Assembly (NCBI GenBank): GCA_900239685.1
Contig: OENT01000932.1
Span: forward strand, 1 to 64,000
Reading direction: 5' to 3'
Source: Rotaria macrura
Taxonomy: Eukaryota > Rotifera > Eurotatoria > Philodinida > Philodinidae
Length of the DNA stretch: 64,000 bases
The translations under genes and the position numbers were made by a program. The notes beneath the pieces were generated by a model that made no database searches, had not been told where the DNA came from, and was given only the letters and a program-made list of their open reading frames with translations. Shown in pieces: positions 43,071 to 53,953 of the stretch; within the stretch, counting starts at the first letter, position 1, and each line of letters starts with the position of its first letter.

Positions 43071-43183
43071 AATAAAATTCTGATTTTTGTTTAAAATCAA
43101 AAATGATTTTTGTTGCAGTCTTATACTCTTTGATTTCAAAATTATTCAATACTGCATTGCCTTCAAATTATCTGTCTATTTTT

Positions 43184-44310
43184 CTTCTCATGGCGTCTTT
43201 GCTATGCTGTCCATCGAAGTATCTCGATTCATATCTCTCCCTATCGTAGGAACAATTCTCCAAATGATGGCATACATTCAAGTCGAAATAATTGTAACCA
43301 GACTATGAATATCTGAAAAAGTAGCACTTCACATGTTTTCTAAAAATCTTAGATTTTTCAGAGTCTGTGAAACACAATTTCACCTCTAAATACATCATTC
43401 GATAGAAGACAAATAATTGAACCCTATAGTAAAGTTTATTTTCAATATTCATCAAGAAAGTAAATTATTAGTTTTCAAATTACAGCACTCGCTTTGGTCA
43501 TGCCATGATTATTATCGAACTTCAATCAGAAAATTCATGTCAGAGTCTTGTTCCTAACATATGCAGCACATATTGATACAAATAAGCTGAGACTACTATA
43601 GAAACTTCATCGTGAGTGTGGATCCATGTACATATCGTATCATTAAATTATGCAACCACGTCCTAAAGAGTTGCGAGACAGTTCTTGAAAGCAATTGAAA
43701 TATCTCAAACAGTATTCTAGAAGAAGATCGAACATATTTCTATTCATATAAAGAGACACGGCAATTTGCTGTGGAGCTAAATGGTGACTGGGAAACTGTT
43801 GAAAATAGCTGCTTAATAGAAGCTGGAAAAAGCAATGGTTTGGCTAATCCTAGTTATTTAATCCAGAACAAGCTTCGAGTGGGATTATTTTCTCTGACTT
43901 ATTTGCCGATTCACATTCGTTTCGATAGAGTTTTAGCTCGAGGACTTACGCGAGTGCACCGATATCCGAAGTCTTATTCTTACTAATTAATAATTTCTAT
44001 CGCTGCTTTACACGATTGCAAGCGTGAGACGATGCATTTGACCTGATGAGGATATGAGTCGTGTCTCAAAGTAACTGAAGAGAAGAAAAAGATTATGTTC
44101 ACTTACTAATCCTTACCCACACTCACACTACCAGGCATCATCAATTCGAAGACAGTTCTCTTTGACTCAAAGAGACATTCATATTGTTGCTTCCAATCTT
44201 CAGAGCGAAGAATGATATTCACTAGGTCACTTCTCACGGTGAAAAGTTCTAATCTTCCCCATTCGAAACAACCTAAGTATGAATTTATCAATGAGTCATT
44301 CATTTTACAG
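43184..44310. other. Intergenic stretch, nothing recognised
   Basis: The frames at 43771-43986 (+) and 44106-44342 (-) look mildly protein-like but have no motif or splice partners I can identify. The minus frame runs into the hAT-like element at 44319. Confidence 0.4.
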
Positions 44311-44318
44311 AGTTTAAT

Positions 44319-44707
44319 ATAAGGATGGCACTTTATTTTCACTTTATCGAGTAAAGTAAAGTAAAATTACACAGTACAAGTTGCTTCTTTTCCTGATAAT
44401 GGTCAAATGTTAGATAAATTAGAACACCAATTGTGGATGAGGACTAAAATTCTGTGTTTACTCAGTTTTTAGTAGAAAAATTGAATACTAATACTTAAAG
44501 TTGGTTACTGATATTTTGCCTGAGTATCACAAAGGGATAAAAGTGTTGGACTACGATCCATAGATTATGTTAGATCTCAAAATAAGCGTGAGACGGTGGA
44601 ACTTCAAACTCACTTTAACTTTAATTTTCTCTGCCGAATAAAGTAAAGTGAATAAGTATACTTTGCTTTACTTTTTCAAAGTAAAATAAAGATAAAATCC
44701 CATCCCT
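44319..44707. mobile_element. hAT-like MITE, 389 bp, 8-bp target duplication
   Basis: Target pair agtttaat (44311-44318) and agttgaat (44708-44715) with one mismatch. The left end (ataaggatggcactttattt) and the right end reverse-complemented (agggatgggattttatcttt) are followed in both arms by tttactttg/agtaaagtaaag words. Subterminal gtaaagtaaa repeats are abundant. No ORF. Confidence 0.65.
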
Positions 44708-44715
44708 AGTTGAAT

Positions 44716-47457
44716 AGCTTTATGAATGTCGGTCAGAAAGATGATTTCAAGCGGCTTCATCTCTAATTGAGCATCCGTCAATGATCGAATGTCTCATACT
44801 AGTTAAAATAAATCAATAATATGTGCATTTGACTAAACAGTTGGAAAGACTGAAACTGTAGTCTAAGTCTACATTTTCCATCAATTGTAGATTGATCATT
44901 CCAAATTATTCTCCTATGTAATTATACCGATCGGGAATGACTAAACAGATAGAGTATCAGATTCTGGATTTGACGACGTAGTTTCAGAAGACATGGAACC
45001 CAATATCGAGTTCCGTTTACCAATGCACAACAATTTGCAGAGATAGAGAGTGTTTGTCTTCTACTTATATGCTTTCTGATATTTGTTTTCTTCTTTCCGA
45101 AGGATTCCCCCAGGAATTGCACATAGGTCTTGAGTGTTTGGTTTCGAGGAAAGGAAGTTCTTATTCATGGAGAATTCGACCTAATTTCGAGTGCTGTAAA
45201 GCGATGAGAATCTTTTATGAATAATGTCAAGCATGAGGAGATAAGCAGATCATATGTCTATGTTATTGGTTTCTAGACACAAAGATTCTAACTTCTAGCG
45301 ATCTCAATAATGGATCAATCTAATTGAAGAAAAATCTATATCACTAATTGGATGAACAAGATGGAAAGACAAGCGATTCTATATTGAGTCTTTACACCAG
45401 TTTATTGCCAGATGTCAATTGAAAAGGATAAGTGTTAGAGAAAAGAAATGGAAATGGGCAAGGTTTGATCGATGAATGGTGACCCAGCTTTTGTTTTCGA
45501 ATCTTTCTTAACTCTGAGAGAATGATAAACAAACCATAGGTCTATGGAGAATATAACGAATCCATCCTCTGAGATAATGAAAATTCTCTAGTGTAAATTA
45601 TCTCTTCATATTATTTGCATCCATTTCGTATTGTGCTGTGATCAGTTTGTATCTAGACAGAACGGCTCGTATTTTTTCTGAATACCGTCTGAATGATTTA
45701 CTTCTATTTCATAGGATTCAACGAGAGATCAAGAAAAAAATTTAAAAAAATAAAGAAATTTTGAGCATTTTATTCTATTAATTTAACATTAAATAGAATT
45801 TTGTGGGTTTTTCATGATTTTTGACTTTAATCATGATGCGCCGAATTTTCTCAGATTTTAGGTTTCAGAATAGATTTTAATTAGTTTAAATCTGCTATTA
45901 AGTTATTTCGTATCTAACGCTGCATTAAGACCCATTTATCCGTTCTTGATCTTTCTCCAAAATAATGGTGGTGGAAATGCGGTGAATACTCAGTTTAATT
46001 ATTGGTGTTACTCTTCCTTACATGTATTGGTGAAGTGGTGCGTGTAATATTGCTCTATATTTCTACCAATTTAAAGTTCTCATTTAGGTCTAGTCGTGAT
46101 GAAAAATTAACCAACATTAGCTTCTCCTTTATCGAGTTATATTCAACAAATCACTCCAAAATGTATTCGTTTCGGATAGAAATAACTCATCAATCGGTTG
46201 TAACTTGATAGTATGCCAATACTATTCCCACAAAACTCAACATCGACTTAACAAAGCCGAGGAGAATTGATTCCGATAGTTATCGATAAGAATTTAGGGT
46301 ATTGGAAACTCGCTTAGATATAACGCCCATGTATCTATTCATGAAGCCCCCAATCCTCATGTAAAGATGAAACAGTATTGCAATCGGTAACAGTAAACGG
46401 CCACTATGATCTAGATTTTTTTCTATATTTTGTTTCGCACATTTTTTTTTGGAAAAATAGATTATAGAAGTGTTTAACTTGATAAATTAACCTTGTTTTA
46501 CTCGTTCCCATGACAATTTCTATAATGGAGGATGAGATATACTGTTCATTTTAAGGCACTATTCATCACAATACTCCTCGTACAGTTTTTCAAGTCACCG
46601 TATTATCAAGTTCTATGATCGAAAGAAAAGTGATACCATGGTTTGTCATTGCAATTTATTAAATGTTTACTTCTATTTTGTATTATTAATATTATGTCTT
46701 TTTGCCAAAAACTATGTTCTAGAGCTGTTTAGCTGTTTCCATTCTATTTTGAATCTATTTTTATTTAAGTCAACATGATGGTAAAGCCCAAAACGTTAAT
46801 AGCTTCTGAAGATCTGAATAACAATAAAGTGAAGTGAAGCATTCGGTCTATATTATCAGATAGTCTTATATGAAATTAACTAAAGCTATTATGCTTCCGA
46901 CAGGTTTTAATACTATCCTGTTGTATATAGCTAAGATTGCACAAGCAATACCTTTAACTTAGTCTCTAAGTATAATGAAGTGCGGAATATTTTGTGTTCG
47001 TTTTTAGTAAATCGGACTAGGTTAATCACAGGATACATGCCGAGAAGAAAAACAAGCATATAAAAACTTTGACTATACGTTTTGATCAGCAAAATCTATG
47101 TCTATATAAGACACAAGGAGCAGCTACGGGCAAATATTCCATGATTTATCGAGTCAGCTAGCGAGTAGGATTAAGTTTCTCACCATATCCATCAATATGT
47201 ATTGATGCTCACGTTCCAACAAGGCTCTTTAGTGGTGAAATAGAAGTCGTGCCATTGCGATCTGTTCAGACCGGTGCTATTTTCTGTCTAAAAACAAACT
47301 GTACGAGTTGTGACACGGCACCAAAATGTTTTCTTTATCAGAATTAATCATTTATCGTACTTTTGGAAGGAAACACGTAAATAGGTAAATGAATTAATAT
47401 TCTATCATATCTGCATCGAAATATGCATCATATAGGGAGGATGAACCTTGAGCACAT
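44716..47457. other. Intergenic stretch, nothing recognised
   Basis: AT-rich DNA with short, feature-less frames (44922-45122 -, 46002-46208 +). The last few hundred bases precede the FG-GAP gene and should hold its promoter. I see no convincing motif. Confidence 0.45.
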
Positions 47458-48603
47458 ATGGACAATAAAATTGTGGATGTACGCTTTCTGAATCTGTCCT
47501 TGTTCCAACGGTATTTTTGCATGGCCTGTTATTCATTGTATTTCTTCATCTCCTTAGCTACATCTTGTCAACTTGGAATTTATTCAAAGTCCTTCTTTGT
47601 TGGTTCTCTGCCAGTTGCCGTCGCTGTCAGTGATTTTAATCGTGACAAAAAACTGGATATCGCCGTTGTAAATTCGGGTAATAATACAGTGACTATACTA
47701 CTTGGAAACGGTATAAATAATATTACCGGACAAGGGAGCTTTCCAACCGGTAGAAGCCCAAAATCAATTGCTATAACCGACTTTAACCTTGATGGAAACC
47801 CCGATGTCATCATAGTGAACTCCAATGATAATACGGTGAGTTTGTTACTTGGGGATGGCATCAGCACGGTTCAACAAAGTATACTATTCTCTTTAAATGG
47901 GACCAATCCACAATCAGTTGCTGTCGGGGATTTTAACCTTGATAGTAAGCCAGACATTGTCACTGCGAACTACGACAGTAATACTGTGACTGTACTACTT
48001 GGAAACGGTGGCAATAGTTATACGGGCCAAAGAAACTTTCCAACTGGCAAAAATCCACAATCAGTCGCTATCGCGGATTTTAATCTTGATGGCAAGCCGG
48101 ATGTCGTTGTGGCAAACTCTGGTGATAATACTGTGACCGTATTACTTGGAAACGGCGTAAACGACACTATTGGCCAAAAGTACTTTCCAACCGAAGCAAA
48201 TCCTGTATCAGTTGCCGTCGGAGATTTTAACCTTGACGGCAACCCTGATGTTGTGGTTGCCAACTACGACAGTAATACTGTGACTGTAATGCTTGGAAAT
48301 GGACGAGATAGTGTTATTGCTAACAAAACGTTTCCTACTGGCAAAAATCCAAAATCAGTCGTTGTAGGTGATTTCAACCTAGATGGTAAGCCGGATGTCG
48401 CCGTGGCCAACTCTGGCGACAATACTGTGTCTGTACTATTTGGGAATGGACGAGATAATGTTATTGCTAACAAAACGTTGCCAACTGGCGATACGCCTAG
48501 CTCGATGGCTGTAGGTGACTTCAACGGTGATGGTAGGCCGGATCTTGCAGTCACCAATTATCGTAATGACAGTGTGACAATTATGTTGAATATTTGTCAA
48601 TAA
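47458..48603 (+). CDS. Secreted/membrane FG-GAP (VCBS) seven-repeat beta-propeller protein
   Basis: The uninterrupted 381-residue frame has a short N-terminal segment with a hydrophobic stretch (CMACYSLYFFISLATSC, about residues 22-38), likely a signal peptide or anchor. Then follow seven repeats of about 48 residues. Each has the shape FPTGKNPQSVAIADFNLDG then KPDVVVANSGDNTVTVLLGN. The DFNxDGxPD loops are the calcium-binding type seen in FG-GAP/VCBS and integrin-alpha propellers; repeat 1 (NRDKKLD) and repeat 3 (NLDSKPD) have weaker loops. Seven repeats predict a closed seven-bladed propeller, probably extracellular and used in adhesion or ligand binding. The DNA repeats every 140-150 bp, and the gene is clearly more GC-rich than its flanks. 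The repeats resemble bacterial proteins and the gene lacks introns, so transfer is plausible. Antisense frames over it are shadows. Confidence 0.88.
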   Translation: MDNKIVDVRFLNLSLFQRYFCMACYSLYFFISLATSCQLGIYSKSFFVGSLPVAVAVSDFNRDKKLDIAVVNSGNNTVTILLGNGINNITGQGSFPTGRSPKSIAITDFNLDGNPDVIIVNSNDNTVSLLLGDGISTVQQSILFSLNGTNPQSVAVGDFNLDSKPDIVTANYDSNTVTVLLGNGGNSYTGQRNFPTGKNPQSVAIADFNLDGKPDVVVANSGDNTVTVLLGNGVNDTIGQKYFPTEANPVSVAVGDFNLDGNPDVVVANYDSNTVTVMLGNGRDSVIANKTFPTGKNPKSVVVGDFNLDGKPDVAVANSGDNTVSVLFGNGRDNVIANKTLPTGDTPSSMAVGDFNGDGRPDLAVTNYRNDSVTIMLNICQ

Positions 48604-51226
48604 GGTGCTCTATGCGTGAAATAGTTTTTCTTTTTCCTAATTTTTCACTAACCCCTGCGTTGACTTGTTCTGATTACAGTTTGTATTCAAAAGGCGGGAT
48701 TCGTCCTCTTTCAGTCGTTTATGAAATTGGCGAAGACTTCTTGTTCATTTCAAACTAACGTTCCTACGATTCTACCTTGTGTTGGATGAAAATATTAACT
48801 CTATTCATGAAAGTTTTTCACATACTCAGAATCTAAAATATAATACTTCTGAAGTTATATTTGATTGTCCTTCAATATAGCATAAGTATGTCACTAAAGG
48901 ATTCGGGCAGATAAGAAGAAAGTTGGGCTCCATCAAAAATGTTGTTTCACATCCAGGCGAAAATTATATGATTAAAAAGAGTTCAATTGTGTGACCCCTC
49001 GAGTATCGTAAAATGCATTGCGACTCCGATCAGATGTTTTAGGTTTGGGAGAAATCGAGTTCAAAGATAGAAGATAATGAATTAAAAATCCAACGAGTTG
49101 AGCTAAAAATTCATATGAGTAAAGTGGAATTAAACATCCGTTCATATTATCTCGTCTACATTATTTTTCAGTAGATGCTCTCGCTTCAGCCGTAATTAGG
49201 AGGTACCCAAAATATTGTAAATAGGCGTCGCACAAGAAAATATAAATCTTGAATTATGTTCACTATTAAATGTTATGTTGAAGCCTATTGCTACGCATAG
49301 AAATGCTGATTATCTACCTTCGAATATAAAGAGAGATAGATGGATTGTGTTAAGTACAATAAAACCACATTCGCACACGTATTACATGCAATAGTAAGTA
49401 TTCATGAAAAAACGATCCTGCAATAACTATTGGGATCGATCTTAGTAGAACTCTGGAATGGAATGGGAATCCGATTCAATGCAATTAGAATGAACGTCAT
49501 GGGATGTCTATTAGAGGATGAAATGTGAATCAATAAAAATAGTTGCATGAAAATTTGAACTTCAATGACATTATTAGTTCCACATTTTTATACATCTTTT
49601 ATGAAAAGTTCTGCAATTTTGTCATCGTTCAAATCGTATCACCAGCATCTATGAATCATACAGTAGATCCTTTATTGAGCACTATAATTATGAAGAAATT
49701 AAAATATAAAACCTTGCTTGTGGATCTGAGAAGCTCTGTATCGCAGAAAAGATTAAAAAAAACTGTTTTCTCTTCTGTGCTTAAGATGAGTCATTTCTTC
49801 ATTTCTAAGAAGTATAGTAGTTTATACAAAGTGACATATTTGTATATGTATTGACGTTCATGCATTCATATTCGTTGCACTGTCATATATGTCAATAGTC
49901 TGTTGATGACCACAATAATTATTCAGTACCAACAGTTAGGTATTATTTAAGAAAAGAGTATGAGAGTATGCGAGTGTTGAATGATTTTCATAGTCACTCC
50001 TTGAAATCTGTAAGTCTATGACGAATATCAATCATATACTAACAATAAGGCAGTAGCATCTACTCCATCACTTCTACGTAATAATACTTTCGCACTTACT
50101 AATGACACAGCATATTACGGCAGCATCACAATTTATTATCCTTTGTTGGATTTTCTATTGAGAGCAGGAACTGGCCTCGCGTTACGTTATTTTGAAAAAA
50201 ATAGGAATTGACATATTATCATGCTTTCTTGAAATATAGGCAAAACGACAAATATAAAGGATTATTTTGAATGAGTTACTTCTAATCAGAAATACAATTT
50301 TCCTAACTTTTCCTTTTGAGACTTTTCCTGAATCGAATTAGAATGAAAAATAAACTTCTTTTATAGATGTTTATATGATGTCTTTTTGTCAACACAAAGA
50401 TTTGGTTCAAATACCATCAAAGGTTCAATTGAAATATTTGTTGAAGGATAAGGATAAATGACAAATATTGGAAATACACTAATAGTACTTCGTAATGCGC
50501 TAGATCTTTATATCATGAAACTAAATAATCAATCAATGATTTATATGTAGAATTGAAGAACTATTCAAGAGCTATTGAATTAAAGACTAAAGTACCATTT
50601 AGTGTTATAATTTTATTATGGTATTGAATCCACTGTGCAAAGATCAATTACTTAATCAATGATCAAAAATGAACTATTTCGTTTACAGCTTTTAGTCTTT
50701 GAAATTTGATGGAAACCTCATAAATTGAGTATCAAAATGTTTGCCTCAACATGTTCTTTTCACTGATATAAAATTAAAATGAGTTTATCAGGAAAAATAC
50801 CAATTAACCGATTTGACATCTTATGCACCCTCACCCTTTTTTCGCATTTCGTTTCTAGAAAGAAAGTCGATATCTTTTTAAGTATTATTTCTTCATATAT
50901 CTACAATAATTTAGTTGAGAAAAAACAGTTCAAGAAACTATTTTGTGTTGATAATGTGGAAACAAACATATGTGGAATATAGGCCATTTGTAAATTTTTT
51001 CATCAATGTGTACATACATATTCGTACGCGTACAAATAAGAGGCAGCAAAAAACAATTTTTCAATGTATACAAATATTTATACTTAACCTTCCCTGTGTA
51101 GCAATATTTATTACTTAAAATGGTCAGTTACTTTTCGTTTAGTCTGTTCGGTAGGAGAAACAGAATTAAAGATTATATTTAATATAGGTGGTACTGTAGA
51201 GCGTTCGAAGAAAGTAGAAACATCAC
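48604..51226. other. Intergenic stretch, nothing recognised
   Basis: No gene-like frames, inverted termini or tandem arrays were found in this AT-rich stretch. The frame at 49543-49854 (+) is feature-less. Confidence 0.45.
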
Positions 51227-51228
51227 TA

Positions 51229-51557
51229 ACCAGGCAGACCAACATTTGGAAAATCGAGTTTAAACGCTCAATCGGGAAACAGATTGTGAGCCATTAGCGC
51301 TCGTTAAAAAGAACACAAGGAACTCGTTTTTAAGCAGAATTTTCATTTTCGGAGCGTGAAAACGGATAAAACTCTAATTCTGATGGTTTAAACGCATTGC
51401 TGTTAAATTGTCAAATAATTGTGCGTTTTAAAGCTCATGGCAAGAGTTTTTATCAGTTTTCGCGCTTCGAAAATGAAAATTCTGCTTAAAAAACGTGTTT
51501 CTTGCCTTTTTTTAACGAGCGTTTAAACACGTTTTTCCAAATGTTTGTCTGCTTGGG
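51229..51557. mobile_element. TA-flanked MITE, 329 bp, inverted repeats of about 120 bp
   Basis: TA flanks both ends (51227-51228, 51558-51559). Arms share aggcagaccaacatttgga / aagcagacaaacatttgga, gtttaaacgctc, ctcgttaaaaa, aagcagaattttcattttcg and gcg.gaaaac.gataaa.ctct. Only about 80 bp lie between the arms, so the unit is almost one large hairpin. Non-coding. Its gtttaaacg words echo the ACGCGTTT family at 53954-55337, but the ends differ. Confidence 0.8.
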
Positions 51558-51559
51558 TA

Positions 51560-52106
51560 AGGTTAGAGTCGTATCCACACATGTAGCAATTCAATTAGCA
51601 CCATAATTTATCTGTTCAAAACCGAATTCGATACAAACCTAATTGTTGGGAGTTTATCAGACTTAAACAAAATTGCATTTCTCAACGTTACTAATCTAAC
51701 ATGTAGATAAAGAGGAGGGAAATATTCGTGATACTTAAAGGATGTTTTGCTGAAATTTTTTATGATTAGCAAGTCTGAGCTGATCGTAAATCTAGTGTTC
51801 ATAGGCATTGTTTTTTATGAAACTAATAGAAATTCATTGTTCGTTTTTTTTTTCACAACTAGTAATCCACATTAATGGAATAAGTGTTTGATGGTATTCT
51901 ATTTAATTAATTTTTGCCATGAAAAGACATTAATGTATACTTTCGATCGTTATACAACATCAAAAAGAATGCCAGTAAATACAACTAAGATAGAGATATT
52001 CGTATAACTACGGTTACAACAGTCTAAACACTAGGAAATATGATAATTAAAGAAATGAACGACACCACAGAATATGCGACTGACGAACATACATTTCCAA
52101 CAATAT
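51560..52106. other. 3' flank of the methionine synthase-like gene
   Basis: No feature is recognised; AT-rich DNA downstream of the minus-strand gene that ends at 52107. Confidence 0.4.
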
Positions 52107-53791
52107 TTATGCTCGTGCATTCAAAATATCTTCAGCCATTTTAGTTCCTTGCACTCTTGCTTTTATTTTCTCGTAGCACACTTCTCTCGATGTGGACGTA
52201 TCATCGGCGAATGGACTAAAGCCGCAGTCATCTGTGGTACCAAGTTGTTCAAGGGGAATGAATTTTGCTGCTTCTAATACCTGATCGCAGACCATTTTGG
52301 TGGATTCGATTTGGGGATTAATTGGATCAGTAACACAAATGAAAATACGATGATTCGATTTCATATGTTTTTGAATACATTCGAATACTTTGATACGATT
52401 TTTTTCAGAAGATAGTTGAAGATAAAAGTTGGTTAATTTTAATTGAAATAAATCGGGTAACATGAGAGTATAATCAATATCCGAAGAATGCTGCAAGCAA
52501 CGAAATCAAGACAAAATTTTTAAATTATTTACAGCCTCTGTAAAAATGATCGCTTGAATGTCATGGATTAACAATCTCAATGATAAATTTATTCATACAA
52601 TATATTTTTACATGAGTATCCAAGCGATTTCAATCTCTTCACGCTTCATGTTCTCTTCTCAACATCACTTGAATGCAATCAGACGAGAAATCTCCTTTTC
52701 TTTTAAAGCTTTTATCCTATATTTATTAGTAAAGTAACTTACAGAACAGTCAAAATCACCGCCAGGACAAACATGTATACCAATTTTCTTCTGTTCATCC
52801 GCGCTAAATCGATCTAGAACTCGATTATTGATAGAAATAAATTCCTTGAGCAATTGACCACTCGGATCAACTTTTAATGATAAGCGAGCTTCTGTAAAAT
52901 CAAGTTGAACAACGTGTGCTCCATGTTCTAAAAAAAAGTATTGAAAAACAGGCGTCAGTTTAGCAATCTCTCTTATCATACCAAGACACAATCGAATATC
53001 CTTTTCACATTCATCGGTTAAATCCTTGAGAAATTCCTCATGTGTATAATTGTCGATAAGTCCACAATTCAGTAGATGTGGTGCGTAGACCATAGATAAT
53101 GCTGATGCCGTGATCACGGCCTGTTTGACTGGTTTGTTTGTTAAGCGTTTAGCTGCTTCCAGATATTTGTAAGCATAGGTGGCATATTTGAATGGTGCTT
53201 TGATAAGACGTGGCAAAGTTCGCACATGACCTATAAGAGATACTTTGATGAAAGAGAAAAATGAAGAGAATTTTGTCAGATGTTCGGGAATAGATAGTTG
53301 AAAGTGAAATTTTATAACTGAAACAAAAATATTTCATCCTTTCTCAACTAAATATTGCATGATAAGTTATGTGAAACTTCTAGCTACTATGCTGAGATAT
53401 TTTTTCTAGTCGTTCGATGCGCTCGCATACCGTCGGAAAATGTTATTTGAAAACATTGTTTATCAAATACATATCGTTCAAAAACAAGATCATATATTGG
53501 ATAGGTCACAAATGAAGGTTTTGTCTGTTCACCATCGGTCAAGATCATCGACCCAGTATTTTGATCTAATTCAATGATTGTTTCTTCTACAGCTTTCTTT
53601 TCTATTTTACATAAATCGTCAATAGTTATTAAATCACTATCATATTGGATACGAGCTTGACTTAATTCATTCGTGCGTGGAATCGAACCAATCAATTCAG
53701 TTGGTATTGAAATCTAGACATAAATATCGAGAAGTCAATTTTAACTTCTTTCAAACTCACTTACCCATCCTTGTGGTACTCTAGATGCCAT
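52107..53791 (-). CDS. Cobalamin-independent methionine synthase-like protein (MetE C-terminal type)
   Basis: Zinc-dependent methyltransferase family that moves a methyl group to homocysteine-type thiols. I model four exons on the minus strand: 53791-53765, 53713-53431, 53230-52743 and 52490-52107. GT..AG introns of 51, 200 and 252 nt are all in phase, giving 393 residues. Junctions restore family text: GW|ISIPTELIGSIPRT, FSDG|HVRTLPRLIKAPFKY and GGDFDCS|HSSDIDY. Landmarks: LTDGEQTKPSF, KQAVITASALS, VQLDFTEARLSLK, NNRVLDRFSADE, the zinc-ligand pair in GIHVCPGGD, VTDPINPQIES, and the C-terminal zinc Cys in LGTTDDCGFSPFADDTSTSR. It matches the single-domain bacterial type, not the two-domain plant/fungal MetE of about 760 residues. 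Animals use the B12-dependent enzyme instead, so bacterial transfer followed by intron gain is the likely history. The exact substrate is uncertain. All key residues seem present, so it may be functional. Confidence 0.9.
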
Positions 53792-53953
53792 AATATTGTT
53801 TCTTTAAATTGTAAAAAAGTAAGATAATATCAATGCTATTATTACTATTATTATTTTATTCTGACAGTAAGAAGAAATGACGAACTTTTCATCTGCAAGA
53901 CTTATAATTAAGATACATTCTTCTCGCATAGAATTAATCTTTATCTTTCTTTT

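Larger units (their letters stand above)
39907..43171 (-). mobile_element. Full-length Penelope-like element, apparently intact
   Basis: A 12-bp target duplication, ctgtctattttt, lies at 39895-39906 and 43172-43183. Inside is a minus-strand element of 3265 bp. Its 3' end (39907-about 40140) and 5' end (about 42670-42903) are direct repeats (pseudo-LTRs) that differ visibly at only one or two bases. Beyond the 5' repeat, 42905-43171 is an exact-length inverted duplication of 42638-42904, making a perfect-looking palindrome centred at 42904/42905. Such direct-plus-inverted terminal arrangements are typical of Penelope elements. The single ORF is uninterrupted. The nearly identical repeats indicate a young insertion. 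Each repeat copy carries a hammerhead-ribozyme motif. Confidence 0.93.

Noticed and set aside
44041-44065. CTGATGA as a further hammerhead core
   Set aside because: No stem II hairpin or GAAA follows at a workable distance.
47580-48557. Three antisense ORFs of 81-97 codons
   Set aside because: They are mirror frames of the FG-GAP repeats (periodic GLPSRLKS-type text) and follow the repeat period exactly.
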